64,000 bases of DNA from Antilocapra americana. Its lineage: Eukaryota > Chordata > Mammalia > Artiodactyla > Antilocapridae. Under the pieces are notes generated by a model that had not been told where the DNA came from, searched no databases, and was given only the letters and a program-made list of their open reading frames with translations. The translations under genes and the position numbers were made by a program. Where the stretch lies: assembly GCA_007570785.1 (NCBI GenBank), contig ML662465.1, positions 2,163,052 through 2,227,051 on the forward strand, written 5' to 3'. Shown in pieces: positions 20,629 to 30,600 of this stretch; positions within the stretch are counted from its first letter, which is position 1, and every line of letters begins with the position of its first letter.

Positions 20629-20759
20629 GCCAAGGAGAAACCTTTCCTGGATTGTTGCCTGCGGCAGACACAGTTTAAATTAACTTAAACCATTTCCTTC
20701 TCCCACCCCCACCTCGTTATCCTTTTTCACGGAGGAGAGAAGAGAAAACCTTTTCAGGA
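20403..20759. other. CpG-island shore with A27 tract
   Basis: No repeat is recognised apart from an uninterrupted run of 27 A at 20602-20628. Sequence becomes GC-rich toward the island. Confidence 0.5.
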
Positions 20760-21165
20760 AAAAGCTACGGGAGACGCTTCTCTTTCTCTTCCCTCCAGCG
20801 GATGCCAGGCCCGGAGATGCTAAAGTTTGCAGCTCGAGCGCTGCAGTCGCCGCGAGGGAGGTAGCTTTTAGGGCCGGTTGCTAGGGAACGAGGGCGGCTC
20901 GGAGGGTCCCCGGGGAGGGTGGCCGGCGCCGAGTCCGGCCGCCGCCCCGCGCTGCAGTGCCGCGCGCGGCCGCTAGGGTGTAGCAGGGCCCCGCGGATGG
21001 CGCGGCCGCCCGCTCGGCTTCTGGCATGCCGACCACGTCCCCGGCAGGGGCGGCGGGATGCAGGAGCCGGCGGCGGGGCGGCGACCCGAGCTGGCTCAGG
21101 GCTGCGGAGGCCGGAGGGCGCCGGCCTGAGATCTGCCTCTCGTCGCCCTCCGCTCTGACTAATTC
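20760..21165. promoter_or_regulatory. CpG island, likely promoter
   Basis: By hand count about 47 CpG dinucleotides fall within 20821-21160, against almost none elsewhere in the window, and the segment is free of transposons. This is the signature of a vertebrate constitutive promoter. An RFX-type X-box lies inside it. No TATA box is obvious. Short frames on the plus strand from ATG at 20998, 21026 and 21058 have no recognisable domain, and no convincing splice donor follows, so direction and product are unresolved. It may start a gene outside the window, an lncRNA, or be a bidirectional promoter. Confidence 0.8.
20877..20889 (+). promoter_or_regulatory. X-box, RFX-factor site
   Basis: GTTGCTAGGGAAC is a near-consensus imperfect inverted repeat of the type bound by RFX factors (GTNRCC, 0-3 bases, RGYAAC). 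It differs at about one base per half-site. In CpG-island promoters X-boxes are common at genes of cilia and sperm flagella, so the gene driven here may be ciliary. That is inference. Confidence 0.55.
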
Positions 21166-21235
21166 TGGTACCCTAGGACCAGAGCTGGTCCAGGGCAGTA
21201 TCTCACTGCCCCTTCATACCCTTTCATCCCACCCT

Positions 21236-21382
21236 GGGTTTCTGAGGGGGACTGCTTCCAGGACGCCCACGGATACCAAAAATCTGCGGATGCTCACATC
21301 CCTTGTAGACAGTGAGATACTACAGTCAGCCCTCCGAATCCGCGGGTTCAACCGAAATTTGATGCGCGCGGTTGGTTGACTT
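21236..21382. mobile_element. Tigger/pogo-like DNA transposon relic
   Basis: GGACGCCCACGGATACCAAA, with ATCTGCGGATGCTCACATCC, is one end. CAGTCAGCCCTCCGAATCCG, with GGGTTCAACC, is the opposing terminal region. Together they look like a short internally deleted element at the island edge. The subfamily is not assigned. Confidence 0.55.
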
Positions 21383-21394
21383 CATTAATTGCCC

Positions 21395-21590
21395 CATCCT
21401 TCCTTCCTTCGTTCCTTGGACCCTCACACACTAACCTCTTCCTTCTCGGCCTTGCTTCTTCCCTTTCTCCCTTCTCGAGTCCTCTCTTTCATACACTGCC
21501 CACTCAGCAGCCATTCATTCCTTCTCTCCATCCATCCATCTCTCTCCAACTTCCTCCCTCCCGCTCTTCTTTCTCACTTCCTTCTGGACT
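21395..21590. repeat. C/T-rich low-complexity tract
   Basis: CCTT- and TCC-rich sequence on the plus strand, including CTCCATCCATCCATCTCTC. The Ser/Pro/Leu-rich frames here reflect composition. Confidence 0.7.
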
Positions 21591-21799
21591 CTGGCGTTGG
21601 ACTAGAAATTCTACTGTTGGCCAAAGGTCTCTGGGCAAGTTGTTAACTTTTCTGCATCACCTGTTGTGTGTCTGGGCAGCGAGGATTCCCGGAGCAGCCT
21701 CATGGGGCGGCTTTGAGGATGGAGGGACGGTCCACAGAAAACTCTTGGCACCTCGTGAGCGCCCTAATGACGCTCCGAGCGTCTCCTCCCCATTACTTC

Positions 21800-21950
21800 T
21801 TTCTCCACTCAGGCTGCTCATTACAGTCACCTGGGGGGCCTTTTGAACCGATTACCTGGGTTTCTCCAGGAATTCTGGTAGGGCCCAGGCCGTGGTAATT
21901 CTTGACAGCTCTGTAGGCGATTCTAATGGGCTGCTGGAGTGGAGTCCCAT
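21800..21950 (+). mobile_element. MER5A-like hAT relic
   Basis: TTACAGTCACCTGGGGGGCC, then TCCAGGAATTCTGGTAGGGC and GGCGATTCTAATGGGCTGCT follow the MER5A order in plus orientation. Confidence 0.65.
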
Positions 21951-22289
21951 TGGGAAGACATTTTGAGTGATGTCAGCTAGAGCCAGGCTCTGTGCCAGGT
22001 GAACCCCCAGGAAGCTGGGTGGGGTGGGGACTTGTCTTCCCCAACTCGCTTGTCTCCCTTCCTCCCACTGGCCTAGTGTCTCTGAGACTCCAGCCTCCTT
22101 GTAGTGTCCCTCTTTTCTTCAAAGAACAAGCATATTCTCACCTCCAGTCCCTCCTCCCTGGAACCTGGGAAACACCAGGTTTTTCATTAGCACCTGGGCT
22201 TATGCCTCCTTTCTGGGCAGCCCTTCCCAGCCACCTTTCCCAGGCAGGGGTATCTCCACGCTTGTTAATTCAGGGGTCTTTTCTTCTTT
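21951..22289. other. No gene recognised
   Basis: Possible L2-like text at 22.11-22.25 kb (CTCCAGTCCCTCCTCCCTGG), but too weak to call. Confidence 0.35.
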
Positions 22290-22652
22290 CTTTCTTTAAA
22301 AAAAAATTATATATATATATATATTTTGGCTGCACTGAGTCTCCTTTGCTGCATTCAGGCTTTCTCTAGTTGTGGTGAGTGGGACTGCTCTCTGGTTGTG
22401 GTGCCCAGTCTTCTCATTGAGGTGGCTTCTCCTGTTGCAGAGCACGGGCCCTGGGGTGCTCAGACTTCACTGACTGTGATGCATGGGCTCAGTAGTTGTG
22501 GCTCAAAGGCTCTGGAGCATGCAAGCTTCAGCAGCTGTGTCACAGGGGCTTCGTTGCCCCATGGCATGTGGAATCTTCCCAGACCAGGGATCGAACCCAT
22601 GTCCCCTGCACTGGCAGGTGGATTCCCTAACCCCTGGACCCCCAGGGAAGCC
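22290..22652 (-). mobile_element. CHR-2-type tRNA SINE, near full length
   Basis: Minus-strand copy. The tail is a T/A run with (AT)n at 22305-22325. The body has GGCTGCACTGAGTCTCC, CTTTCTCTAGTTGTGGTG and CATGGGCTCAGTAGTTGTGG. The head at the high end includes CCAGACCAGGGATCGAACCC and ends CCCAGGGAAGCCC. Confidence 0.92.
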
Positions 22653-23026
22653 CAGTGGTCTGTTTGTCCATCAGTCTTCTCCTGTATGCAGGAGCTTCTG
22701 AAGGGGGAAATCTGGATCTGATTCTTCTGAGTGTCCCAAGCCTGGCCTGAAGTGGGCACTGTTACAGGTTTATTCATGGATGTTTCTACTGATAACTTGG
22801 TTTTGACCAAGTCCTATTAGCAGAAGCACTGCAGTCACCAGCAAATTTGACCTCTCTTTCTGTTCTTCTCCTTCGAGGGGGAAAAAATAAGACCTTTGGG
22901 TCCAGGTATATTTATTAGGAGAGAGAATGCCCCACCTGTACCTTCTCAAAGACCTCAGGTGTAGCCAGAGCTTGTCAACTTGCCAAACCGTCCCCACCGA
23001 CGTGTGTTGTTTGGCATGTATTTGCA
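22653..23026. other. No gene recognised
   Basis: Unique non-coding sequence. Confidence 0.4.
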
Positions 23027-23205
23027 TACTTGGTCGGGTCTAACTCTGAGACCCTTTGGACTCTTGCCCACCCCGCTCCTCTGTCCATGGGGTTTTCCAG
23101 GCAAGAATACTGGAGTGGGTTGCCATTTCCTTCTCCAGGAGATCTTCCTGACCCAGGGATCGAACCTGTGTCTCCTGTGTCTGCTGCATTGCCATCAGGG
23201 AAGCG
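23027..23205 (-). mobile_element. Bov-tA SINE
   Basis: Minus-strand copy with TTCCAGGCAAGAATACTGGA, CCCAGGGATCGAACCTGTGT and head GCCATCAGGGAAGC. GGCATGTAT and GGCATGCAT on either side look like a decayed target duplication. Confidence 0.92.
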
Positions 23206-24044
23206 GCATGCATAGGGTTAATTGTTTTCCTAAGAAATAGTTGTTGACATTTAAAAACCAGCAGATTTCACACCTTCTTATGAAAAACGGAGAGCTCTGG
23301 CAACACACACCTTGTCCCCCGCCATCCTCCCAAGCCCCCCAACTGTGGGCTAGAGCAGCGTTGACCTTCTACCAGACAGAGGGTGGGCCCCTGCATTTCT
23401 TAAGACTTTGGACCCAGTTTCCTGCTGATGCTACTTCCAGGCCTCTTTCAAGGTAGGGAGCTCTGTCACCCCTCTTTATTTTATGAATGAGGCAGCTGAG
23501 GCCCAGAGAGGCCTGTGCACTTGGCAGGGGTCACACAGCAAGTGTTTGGAGGCCCCAGGTGGGACTGAGGGCTGTCGGATACCAGAGATGCAAAGAAGGG
23601 GTAATGAGTGATTCTGAGGGTCTCTTCTGGGGAGAAAAATCATGAGAAGGGATTGTGGGTAAGAGGGGCTAGGACTGTTTCAGTGGAGAGAAGAGATGGC
23701 TTGGCAGTGGGGTGGGTGTCATGTCGGGGGGGAACATAGTTATTTTCTGGTGGGAAGACTGTTCCATGTGACTTTAGGAGGTCGTGGTACATTGCATCCG
23801 ATATTCAGTGGGTGCTTACCTGATATGGATCGCTGCACAGCCTGTGTTCCATGGGTCATCCTTTACCCAGCCAAAGGAACAGGCACATTCATAACCTCCC
23901 CTTTGTCAAGAAACAAAGGTTCAGAGGGATTTAGCAAAGAGCCTAGCTTCACTGTGCTTGGTTTTACTACTGGCATGAATATTTCGATCTTTTCTCCTTC
24001 CTGCCTACACGGAAAAGAACATTTTCCAGCCCTATGTTAGGCAG
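23206..24044. other. No gene; one MIR relic
   Basis: 23.45-23.57 kb reads as minus-strand MIR (GAGGCAGCTGAGGCCCAGAG, GGTCACACAGCAAGTG). The rest, including a 114-codon frame at 23696-24040, shows no domain. Confidence 0.45.
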
Positions 24045-24265
24045 GGCTGTATGATTAGTTCTGGTCATTGAAATGTGGGTAGGAGTGATGGGTGTCACCT
24101 CCTGGCTCAAGAAGGAAAATGCCCCTCTGTAATAGTGGAGTCTCTCCCTGCCCACCCCCTGCTCCTGCCCCATTACTCCAGTGGAGGGAAGGGGGCAGGG
24201 CACAACCTTTGCAAGAGTGATATAGGACATGACAAAGGCTGATTAGAACCATCTAGGTCCAAGAT
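24045..24265 (+). mobile_element. Old LTR-like relic, left part
   Basis: CTGGTCATTGAAATGTGGGT, with AGTGATGGGTGTCACCTCC, fits an ancient LTR-type repeat. Its apparent right part follows at 24.62-24.78 kb, so the element seems split by a younger LTR. The family assignment (MaLR-like) is tentative. Confidence 0.45.
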
Positions 24266-24620
24266 GGCAGAAGATTTGACTTCCAGTAGAATTTGAGCCT
24301 CCCCTGCTCATTGTAATACATCAGTTAAATGCCACACCTGCCAGCGCCATGACAGTTCTGGGTCTAACCATAAAAGGCCAAAAAGCTAGTGCGGCCCGAT
24401 TCCTGGAAATTCCTGCCACTTCCTTGAAAAAATTGGAATAATCCTTCCACTCATTAGCCTATGAAATTACCCACCCCATGAAAACTAACCACACCATATT
24501 TCAAGACCCTCTTGCCTCTGAGACAGCCCATCCTCTGCCTGTGGCGTGTGTTTTTCTCTAAGTCAAAGTTCATTTCTTACCTATTACTTGATCTCTGAAT
24601 TCTTTTGAGTTGATACAAGG
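24266..24620 (+). mobile_element. Solitary LTR, probably ERV1 class
   Basis: The text includes AAGGCCAAAAAGCTAGTGCG, GATTCCTGGAAATTCCTGCC, TAGCCTATGAAATTACCCAC and AAACTAACCACACC. It ends with a U5-like CTGAATTCTTTTGAGTTG. This is the order of a ruminant gammaretrovirus-type LTR. No internal viral genes are present and the copy is non-coding. Exact ends and target duplication are unclear. Confidence 0.55.
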
Positions 24621-24776
24621 ACCTCAGATTCTAGACAGTTAGCATGTGGAGGGTAGCTGCCCTGACAAGGGTTCCTGACCTTGAGTAGGCTTGCATGAAC
24701 ACAAGCTTTGATTGTATTAAGCCACTGAGATATTAGGATTGTTACTGAAGCAGATCCCAGTCTACCCTGATGAACA
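24621..24776 (+). mobile_element. Old LTR-like relic, right part
   Basis: TTGTATTAAGCCACTGAGAT, then AGGATTGTTACTGAAGCAG and TCTACCCTGATGAACACA is the typical 3' text of ancient mammalian LTR-type repeats. It is separated from its probable left part by the ERV1-like LTR. Confidence 0.5.
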
Positions 24777-25351
24777 CAGGCAGACCGCAGAGGTATTGTA
24801 GGTTTGATTCCAGACCACAGCAGTAAAGTGAATATGCAATAAAGAAAGTCACACAAAATTTTTGTCTCCTAGTACATATAAAAATGATGCTAATGCTATA
24901 CTGTATTCTGTGGAATAGCATTATGTCTAAAAAAAAACAGTGTGTGTGTTCAGATGCTCAGTTGTGTCTGACTCTTTGCGATCCCATGGGCTGTAGCCCA
25001 CCAGACCTCCTCTCTTGATAGGATTTTCCAGGCAAGAATACTGGAGTGAGTGAAAATGTACATATCTTAATTGAAAATACTTTACTGCTAAAAGTGCTAA
25101 CCAATCATCTGAGCCTTCAGTGAGTTGTAGGGGTGATATCAAAGATCATCAATTATAGATCACCATAACAAGTCCAATACTAGTGAAAAAGTTTGAAACA
25201 CTGCAAGAATTACCCAAATGTGACCCAGAGACACAAACAGAGCAACTGCTGTTGGAAAAATGGTGCCGATAGACTTGCTTGATTCAGGGTCACAAACCTT
25301 CAATTTGTAAAAAGCACAGGATCTGTGAAGCACAATAAAATGAGGTGTATA
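24777..25351 (+). mobile_element. Tigger1-type (pogo) transposon, internally deleted
   Basis: The left end is AGAGGTATTGTAGGTTTGAT with TTCCAGACCACAGCAGTAAA. The interior has ATCATCTGAGCCTTCAGTGA. The right end has GGAAAAATGGTGCCGATAGA, then CTTGCTTGATTCAGGGTC and ACAATAAAATGAGGTGTA. Only the ends and a little flanking interior remain, and no transposase is present. A Bov-A SINE is nested inside. Confidence 0.85.
24948..25052 (-). mobile_element. Bov-A fragment nested in Tigger1
   Basis: GTTGTGTCTGACTCTTTGCG, then CCATGGGCTGTAGCCCACC and GGCAAGAATACTGGAGTGAG, minus orientation. It interrupts the Tigger1 text between AAAACAGTGT and AAAATGTACATATC, so it is younger than the transposon. Confidence 0.9.
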
Positions 25352-26520
25352 TCACACAGCGAACAAGTGGAGTGGCTGGGATTTGAACCCACATTTTTAT
25401 GACCCCAAACTCTTGTCTATTACATTAGAAGTAGAATCAGGGAAGGCGAGTGTGCATTCCTTTGATTCAGAGACACACGTTTTCTTCCCTCCTGAAAACA
25501 GGTTGCATTTTATCGTCAATGGCGTTTCACAGTTGTTATTGGCCTGATGGCAGTGTGACACCCTTGTCATTGCCTGGGGCCTTGTGACAAGATTTTTTAA
25601 AAAAGTGCTAGCGTCAGAACTTGAAGAATGAGTGTCTACTTGAGATAAAATCTCAGGGACCGTGGTGGAACACTCTTTTAAGAAATGTTATATCTCCTAA
25701 GCTCTTGATGTCCCAGAAGATGATATTGTATGAAAAACACAAACATCAATGACTCTGAGTTGAAAAGAGACTCACAAAAGTCAAATTCTGAAGGCAAAGA
25801 TGTTGTGGGATAACTTGACCAATTTATTTTGCTGATGTTTTCCGTTTTATATATGCACAATACTGACATATGATAAAAATCTACTTTTAAAGAAGTCTAA
25901 GAGAGCCCTTTCAAGAACATATAAAATGATAATAAAGCACTATGTCTTGGTTTAATTGGCAGTGCTCTTTCTTTCTTAGTGGTAAGACTCGTACCATCAA
26001 TGACATCTTAGATTTGTTGAAATATGGTCCTTGTTGATCCCAGGAGGCAGAATTTGGTACCACCATTAGCTGCTTGGGTTGGGGAGGTGGTGCCTGGACC
26101 CCATGCAGAGCCTGCCAGCGTTGGAGGGCCTGGCGCCATTCTGGGGGCTCTGCTCTCAGAGGCCCCTTGTGTGCCCGAGGAACCTGGCCTTGCCTTTGTG
26201 CTCTGCGAATTCTCTTTCTGACAGCTCCTGGTTTATGGCTGCTCAGTGGAGCTGATAGAGTTTTGGATAAACGCAGGCTCCACAGAGGGGATGAGGCATC
26301 CTTGGAATATAATAAAGAGAAAGAGAGGGAGCTCCTCAGAAACCAAGGGAAATTTCTGGAATGAAGGTAAAGACAGCTGGCAGTGCTCAGAGAGTCTGTG
26401 GGGCCAGACTCCTATGGAGGGTGAGCAGGAGAGGGGCAGGATCTCTAGTCCCATCCTTTCCCTTCCCTCTCTTTGCTCAGAGCTCTCCCTGCCCTCCCCG
26501 TCCAAATCAATCAGGGTACA
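25352..26520. other. No gene; MIR trace and repeat-free AT-rich block
   Basis: 25.36-25.44 kb is a minus-strand MIR (CACACAGCGAACAAGTGG, GGGATTTGAACCCACATTTT). From 25.49 to 25.98 kb no transposon is seen and the DNA is AT-rich, possibly conserved non-coding. Frames at 26024-26539 show no domain and are not called. Confidence 0.4.
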
Positions 26521-26750
26521 CCGCGTACTGTTGCGGTAACAAGCAGCTCTCGTACCTCAGTCTCAGTAGCTCGGAACCACAAAGGTTTCATTCTCCCTTG
26601 TGCTAAATGTTCCTCGTGGGTTTCTCCTCCATCAGGAACCTGGTGGTCAGAGCCTCCACCACCTGGGGTGTCCCACGTTGCCCACTCAAAAATGACATAT
26701 ATCCTTCCACTGACATATCATGGCCACGGCAAGTCGCCGAGCCACAGCTA
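26521..26750. mobile_element. Ancient repeat relic, family not named
   Basis: GCGTACTGTTGCGGTAACAA with CAGTAGCTCGGAACCACAAA and GGTTTCATTCTC has the same order as the text at 13.09 kb (ctgcagtaacaaa, then a cagtg...tta...tttattt region). Confidence 0.4.
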
Positions 26751-27040
26751 ATGTCAAAGGAAGTGCAGTCCTACCATGTGACATAAGGCAGAGGGACCAA
26801 ACATCCCTGAACTTTCCTGGGGACCTTCCCATTGCCCGCATTCCCATCCCCGACCTCTTCCCCGTTTCTAGCCATGCCCTGGTCTGTAACCACTCTTATC
26901 ACTGGCCATACTCCATCCCTCAGAGTCTCTACACCCCTGATCATATCACTGTGAATGAGGCTGTATTTGTGAGACTGTGAGTCCTGGCATTTACTTCTGA
27001 AAATGCAGATCTAGGTCTGTTCTCTTAAAAAAAAAAAAAA
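26751..27040. other. No gene recognised
   Basis: Unique sequence ending in an A-run at about 27027-27040 beside a SINE. Confidence 0.35.
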
Positions 27041-27242
27041 GTTAGTCACTCAGTTGTGTCCGAGTCTTTGCAACTCCATGAACTGTAGCCCACCAGGCTC
27101 CTCTGTCCATGGGATTCTCCAGGCAAGAATCCTGGAGTGGGTAGCCACCCCATTCTCTAAGGGGCTCTTCCTGACCCTGGGATTGAACCTGGCTGTCCTG
27201 CATTGCAGGTGGATTCTTTACCGTCTGAGCCACCAGAGAAGC
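27041..27242 (-). mobile_element. Bov-tA SINE
   Basis: Minus-strand copy, complete: CACTCAGTTGTGTCCGAGTC, CCATGGGATTCTCCAGGCAA and head TACCGTCTGAGCCACCAG. The 225-codon plus-strand frame at 27054-27731 begins inside this SINE and is not a gene. Confidence 0.95.
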
Positions 27243-28099
27243 TGTTCTTCCCCTCTTACTGTGCTATATTTTATGGTACCAGCTACATCTGTGGCTGAGA
27301 GCCCTGCTCGACAGGGAACTCCTGTGCCACAGAACAGGGGTCATTCATTCCGAGACCCCAAGCCCAGAACAGAGTGTGGCACGGAAGAAGAGTGTCTTTG
27401 GGTGAAGACTGGGCATTTAACTGAACGACAGAGTCTTTGGAAGAATGAAGTGCTCCTTAGCCCAGGTGGTCCAGACAGGTTGAGCCAGGACCCTAGTCTC
27501 TGCCCATTGACCGGCTCTGTCAGAAACACCCAGGATTGTGTGCATATGTGTGTGTGTAGAGGGTGTAGGGAGTGTGTGGAGACCCTTATACTTCAGATAC
27601 ATCCTCAGAGGCTGGGCTGTGTCTGGGCTGACAGTAGTCAGCTTGGAGTTGGGGGACATCCCTGTGTCAGTGCCACCGTTCAGCCTAGACCAATGGCTCT
27701 CAACCTCCCTGCCTCAAGTCATGACACGTAGGGCAAATGACACCCACAGGAGTATCATGTTACAGGCACATCTAGCCGATGATCGGAAGCATAGATAAAC
27801 AGACTCTGGGTGATGTGCTGTCCTTAGTGACTGGCTGCAAATCCACTGCTTTCTTTCTCTGTGAAAGGAAGCTAATTGGAAAGCAAGTGAGTGAGAATAC
27901 TTTTTTACAGTGTTTTTGTCAGGACTTTTTTTCTGGCTACAAGTGATATAGAACCAGTTAAAACAGGACTGTGCAAACAAAAGGGAATTTATTTGTTTAT
28001 TTACCCAAAAAATCCAGGGCAGATGACTTCAAGCACCCAAGGTGCTCCAATGATGTGACCAGGAGTTCGTGGATGAAGGCTCTCTGTTCAGAAGAAAAA
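27243..28099. other. No gene recognised
   Basis: Includes a short TG-rich run near 27538-27556 and a hAT-end-like CCAATGGCTCTCAACCTCC at 27.69 kb. Otherwise unique non-coding sequence. Confidence 0.4.
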
Positions 28100-28328
28100 A
28101 GCTGGCATTTATTGGGCATTAACTTTGTTCCAGATGCTGTGCTAACACTCTGCATCATATCCCATCACCTTTAATCTGCACAACTCTGTGAAGCAGTTTC
28201 TAGGATTACTTTATGCACCTAAGACAATGAAGGCTCAGAGATATTTAGTAACTTGCCTAAGGACACACAGCCAATAAGTAGCAGACCCAGGATTAGATCA
28301 CTGTTTGTTTGACTGACTCTGCAGCCTG
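28100..28328 (-). mobile_element. MIR (MIRb-type) SINE
   Basis: Near-complete in minus orientation: GGCATTTATTGGGCATTAAC, then AATGAAGGCTCAGAGATATT, TAACTTGCCTAAGGACACAC and AGCAGACCCAGGATTAGA. Confidence 0.85.
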
Positions 28329-28815
28329 TACTCTTTTTTTTTTCTTTTTTAACTTTTTATTTTGTATTGGGGTATAGCTGATTAACAATGCTGTGATAGT
28401 TACAGGAGAATAACAAAGGGATTCAGCTATACATATACATACATCCATTCTCCTCCAAACTCTCCTCCCATCCAGGCTGTCACATTATATTGAGCAGAGT
28501 TCCGTGTGCTATACAGCAGGTTCTTGTTGATTATCCATTTTAAATATAGTAGTGAGTACATGGCCATCCCAAACTCCCTAACTATCCCTTTCTCCATCCT
28601 TCCCCTGGTAACCATAAGTTCACTCTCTAAGCCTGTGAGTCTCTTTCTGTTTTGTAAGTAAGTTTATTTGTACCATTTCTTTTTAGATTCCACATGTAAG
28701 GGATGTCATATGATGTTTCTCCTTCTCTGTCTGACTGACTTTTCTCAGTATGATAATCTCTAGGTCCATCCACGTTGTTGCAAATGGCATTATTTTATTC
28801 TTTTTAATGTACAGC
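28329..28815 (-). mobile_element. L1 3' end
   Basis: Starts with the reversed poly-A (T9, then TTTTTT). It continues with GGGGTATAGCTGATTAACAA, GAGTTCCGTGTGCTATACAG, GGTAACCATAAGTTCAC and GATAATCTCTAGGTCCATCC, the reversed ruminant L1 3' UTR. Confidence 0.92.
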
Positions 28816-29740
28816 CTCTACTCTTAATTCTTGTCATATTTATTTTCCAGCTCAAGATAAATATTGTAGAAGACATTCATGTAAACCACTCTATTCCTGT
28901 CCTTCTTGCTTAGATCCCAGGAGGCAGGTTCCCTGAGGGATAACATTTCTGCCCTCAGGAATCTCAGGTTAAAAGAACTAGAGATGCTAATTTGCTCCTG
29001 CATCCACCTCTCTTTCTGCAGAAAACTTCCACCTCACAGCCCTGGCCACCTTAAATTGTATCTGTTAAAGGTGACTCCACCCCTTCTCTTTCCAGCCATG
29101 GCTGATTGGACCAGCAGTGACCCTGTGACCCGAGGACAGCCAGTGTATAGGTTGGCCCACCACCTATCACCTGTGTAGCCTGGATGGGCTTGGCCAATCA
29201 GATTCTCTCCTGGAATTTGAACAAGACTCAGAGGGAAATTCCCGTTTGGTAGTGGATTGCCAAGTGGATTCAGGGTTGGAGCAGTCATTTGGGATACCTG
29301 AATCACAGAAGAAGCCAGTTAGTGGCGAGAGGAGGTCATGGCAGCTGAGTAAAGAAGAGTGGAGGTTCTGGAAAGCAGTGACTTCCCAATGGTTAGTAGC
29401 TCTCAGTTGGGCTGTGACTGCCTCTTAGCTTTACTTTCCCATTTTATCCATGGTACCAGCATTTTTCAGAACTCTGGTATGCCTTCCATACCTACCTGTG
29501 GATTTAAGCATTTCTTTTTCTCTTTCTTTAAAGGCACAAGAAGGTTAGGTGGAATGAATTAGGTGAAATAAAAATTAATTCAACAAATATTTATTGAATT
29601 TCAACTGTGTCAGAAACTGTGCCCGATTCTATGAATGAGATGGAATCCATCGGGGATGTAAACCCATTTCTAACTCTAAGTTTTCATGAAGGCATCGCAC
29701 ACAACCCAGAGTCGGTCTTGTCTATTCTCTGATCATGCGT
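28816..29740. other. No gene; old repeat traces
   Basis: 29.10-29.23 kb (GATTGGACCAGCAGTGACCC, GGGCTTGGCCAATCAGATTC) belongs to the unnamed repeat also seen at 7.7 kb. 29.57-29.64 kb (CAACAAATATTTATTGAATT) is a MIR/L2-like end. No exon is seen. Confidence 0.4.
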
Positions 29741-29868
29741 GTGTGCACGCAAAGTCACTTTAGTCACGTCTGACTCTGACCTGATGGACTGTAGCCCATC
29801 AGACTCCTCTGTCCATGGGATTCTCCAGAAAAGGATAGTGGAGTGGGTTGCCATGCCGTCCTCTACAT
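29741..29868 (-). mobile_element. Bov-A fragment
   Basis: TAGTCACGTCTGACTCTGAC, then CTGTAGCCCATCAGACTCCT and TGGAGTGGGTTGCCATGCC, minus orientation, without the tRNA-like head. Confidence 0.88.
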
Positions 29869-30384
29869 TCTGACCATAGGCTGGATATATTCCCAACAGG
29901 ATGCTTCTGTGGATGTTGTTTGCCTCGTGGGTGATTGTAGGGGCAGGGAGGTTGAGAACCGCTGATCGAGACTGAATGGCTGTGTTAATTTGATGACCCC
30001 CTCTCTCTGGTCTTTACAAGCCAAAGCAGTTGGATCAGATATGTCTGAAGGTCTTTCTAGAACAATGACTTGGGGAAGAAAGTGGGCTTCCTTCTTTACT
30101 GTAAACCTACAATGACCAACCCTTTAGAAGGGAAAGAAACCAGAGGTTGCAGACTGTCCTTAGGTCCCTGGACCTGCCCTATGACTGCTCCTGCTGCCAT
30201 CACCACGCTGGCTCTTGGGGTGTTTAGCCAACCTGAGCACTTTTCTGCGTGGATCCAGAAGGAAGCCTGTGGTCTCTCCTGAGTGGAGGGAAACAGATAG
30301 TGCTAATCAGCTGAGTCATCTCTTTCCTCCATTTCCCTTCATGACTTTTTCTTGTTTTCAATTACACAAATGCAAATAGTGTCT
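29869..30384. other. No gene recognised
   Basis: A hAT-end-like GGAGGTTGAGAACCGCTGAT lies at 29.95 kb, mirroring the text at 27.69 kb. The remainder is unique. Confidence 0.4.
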
Positions 30385-30600
30385 AATACTGCTATATATA
30401 AACTAGATAATCAACAACCTACTGTACAGCACAAGGAACTTTACTTAATACTCTATAATAACTCACATGGGAAAAGAATCTGAAAAAGAATGGATATATG
30501 TATAACTGAATCACTTTGCTGTAACATCTGAAACTAACACAACACTGTAAATCACCTACACTTTAATATAAAGTAAAACTTTAAAAAAGAATAAAAAGTA
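30385..30600 (+). mobile_element. L1 3' end
   Basis: AATCAACAACCTACTGTACA, then GAATCACTTTGCTGTAACAT and ACTAACACAACACTGTAAAT, with an A-rich tail near 30.59 kb, in plus orientation. Confidence 0.88.

Noticed and set aside
20919..21379. Plus-strand Arg/Ala/Pro-rich ORFs in and after the CpG island
   Set aside because: Composition follows the CpG island, the longer one runs into a DNA-transposon relic, and no good splice donor follows. Could hide a first exon, but cannot be supported.
27054..27731. 225-codon plus-strand ORF, the second longest in the window
   Set aside because: It starts inside a Bov-tA SINE, and the remainder has no domain, no signal peptide and no exon-like boundaries.
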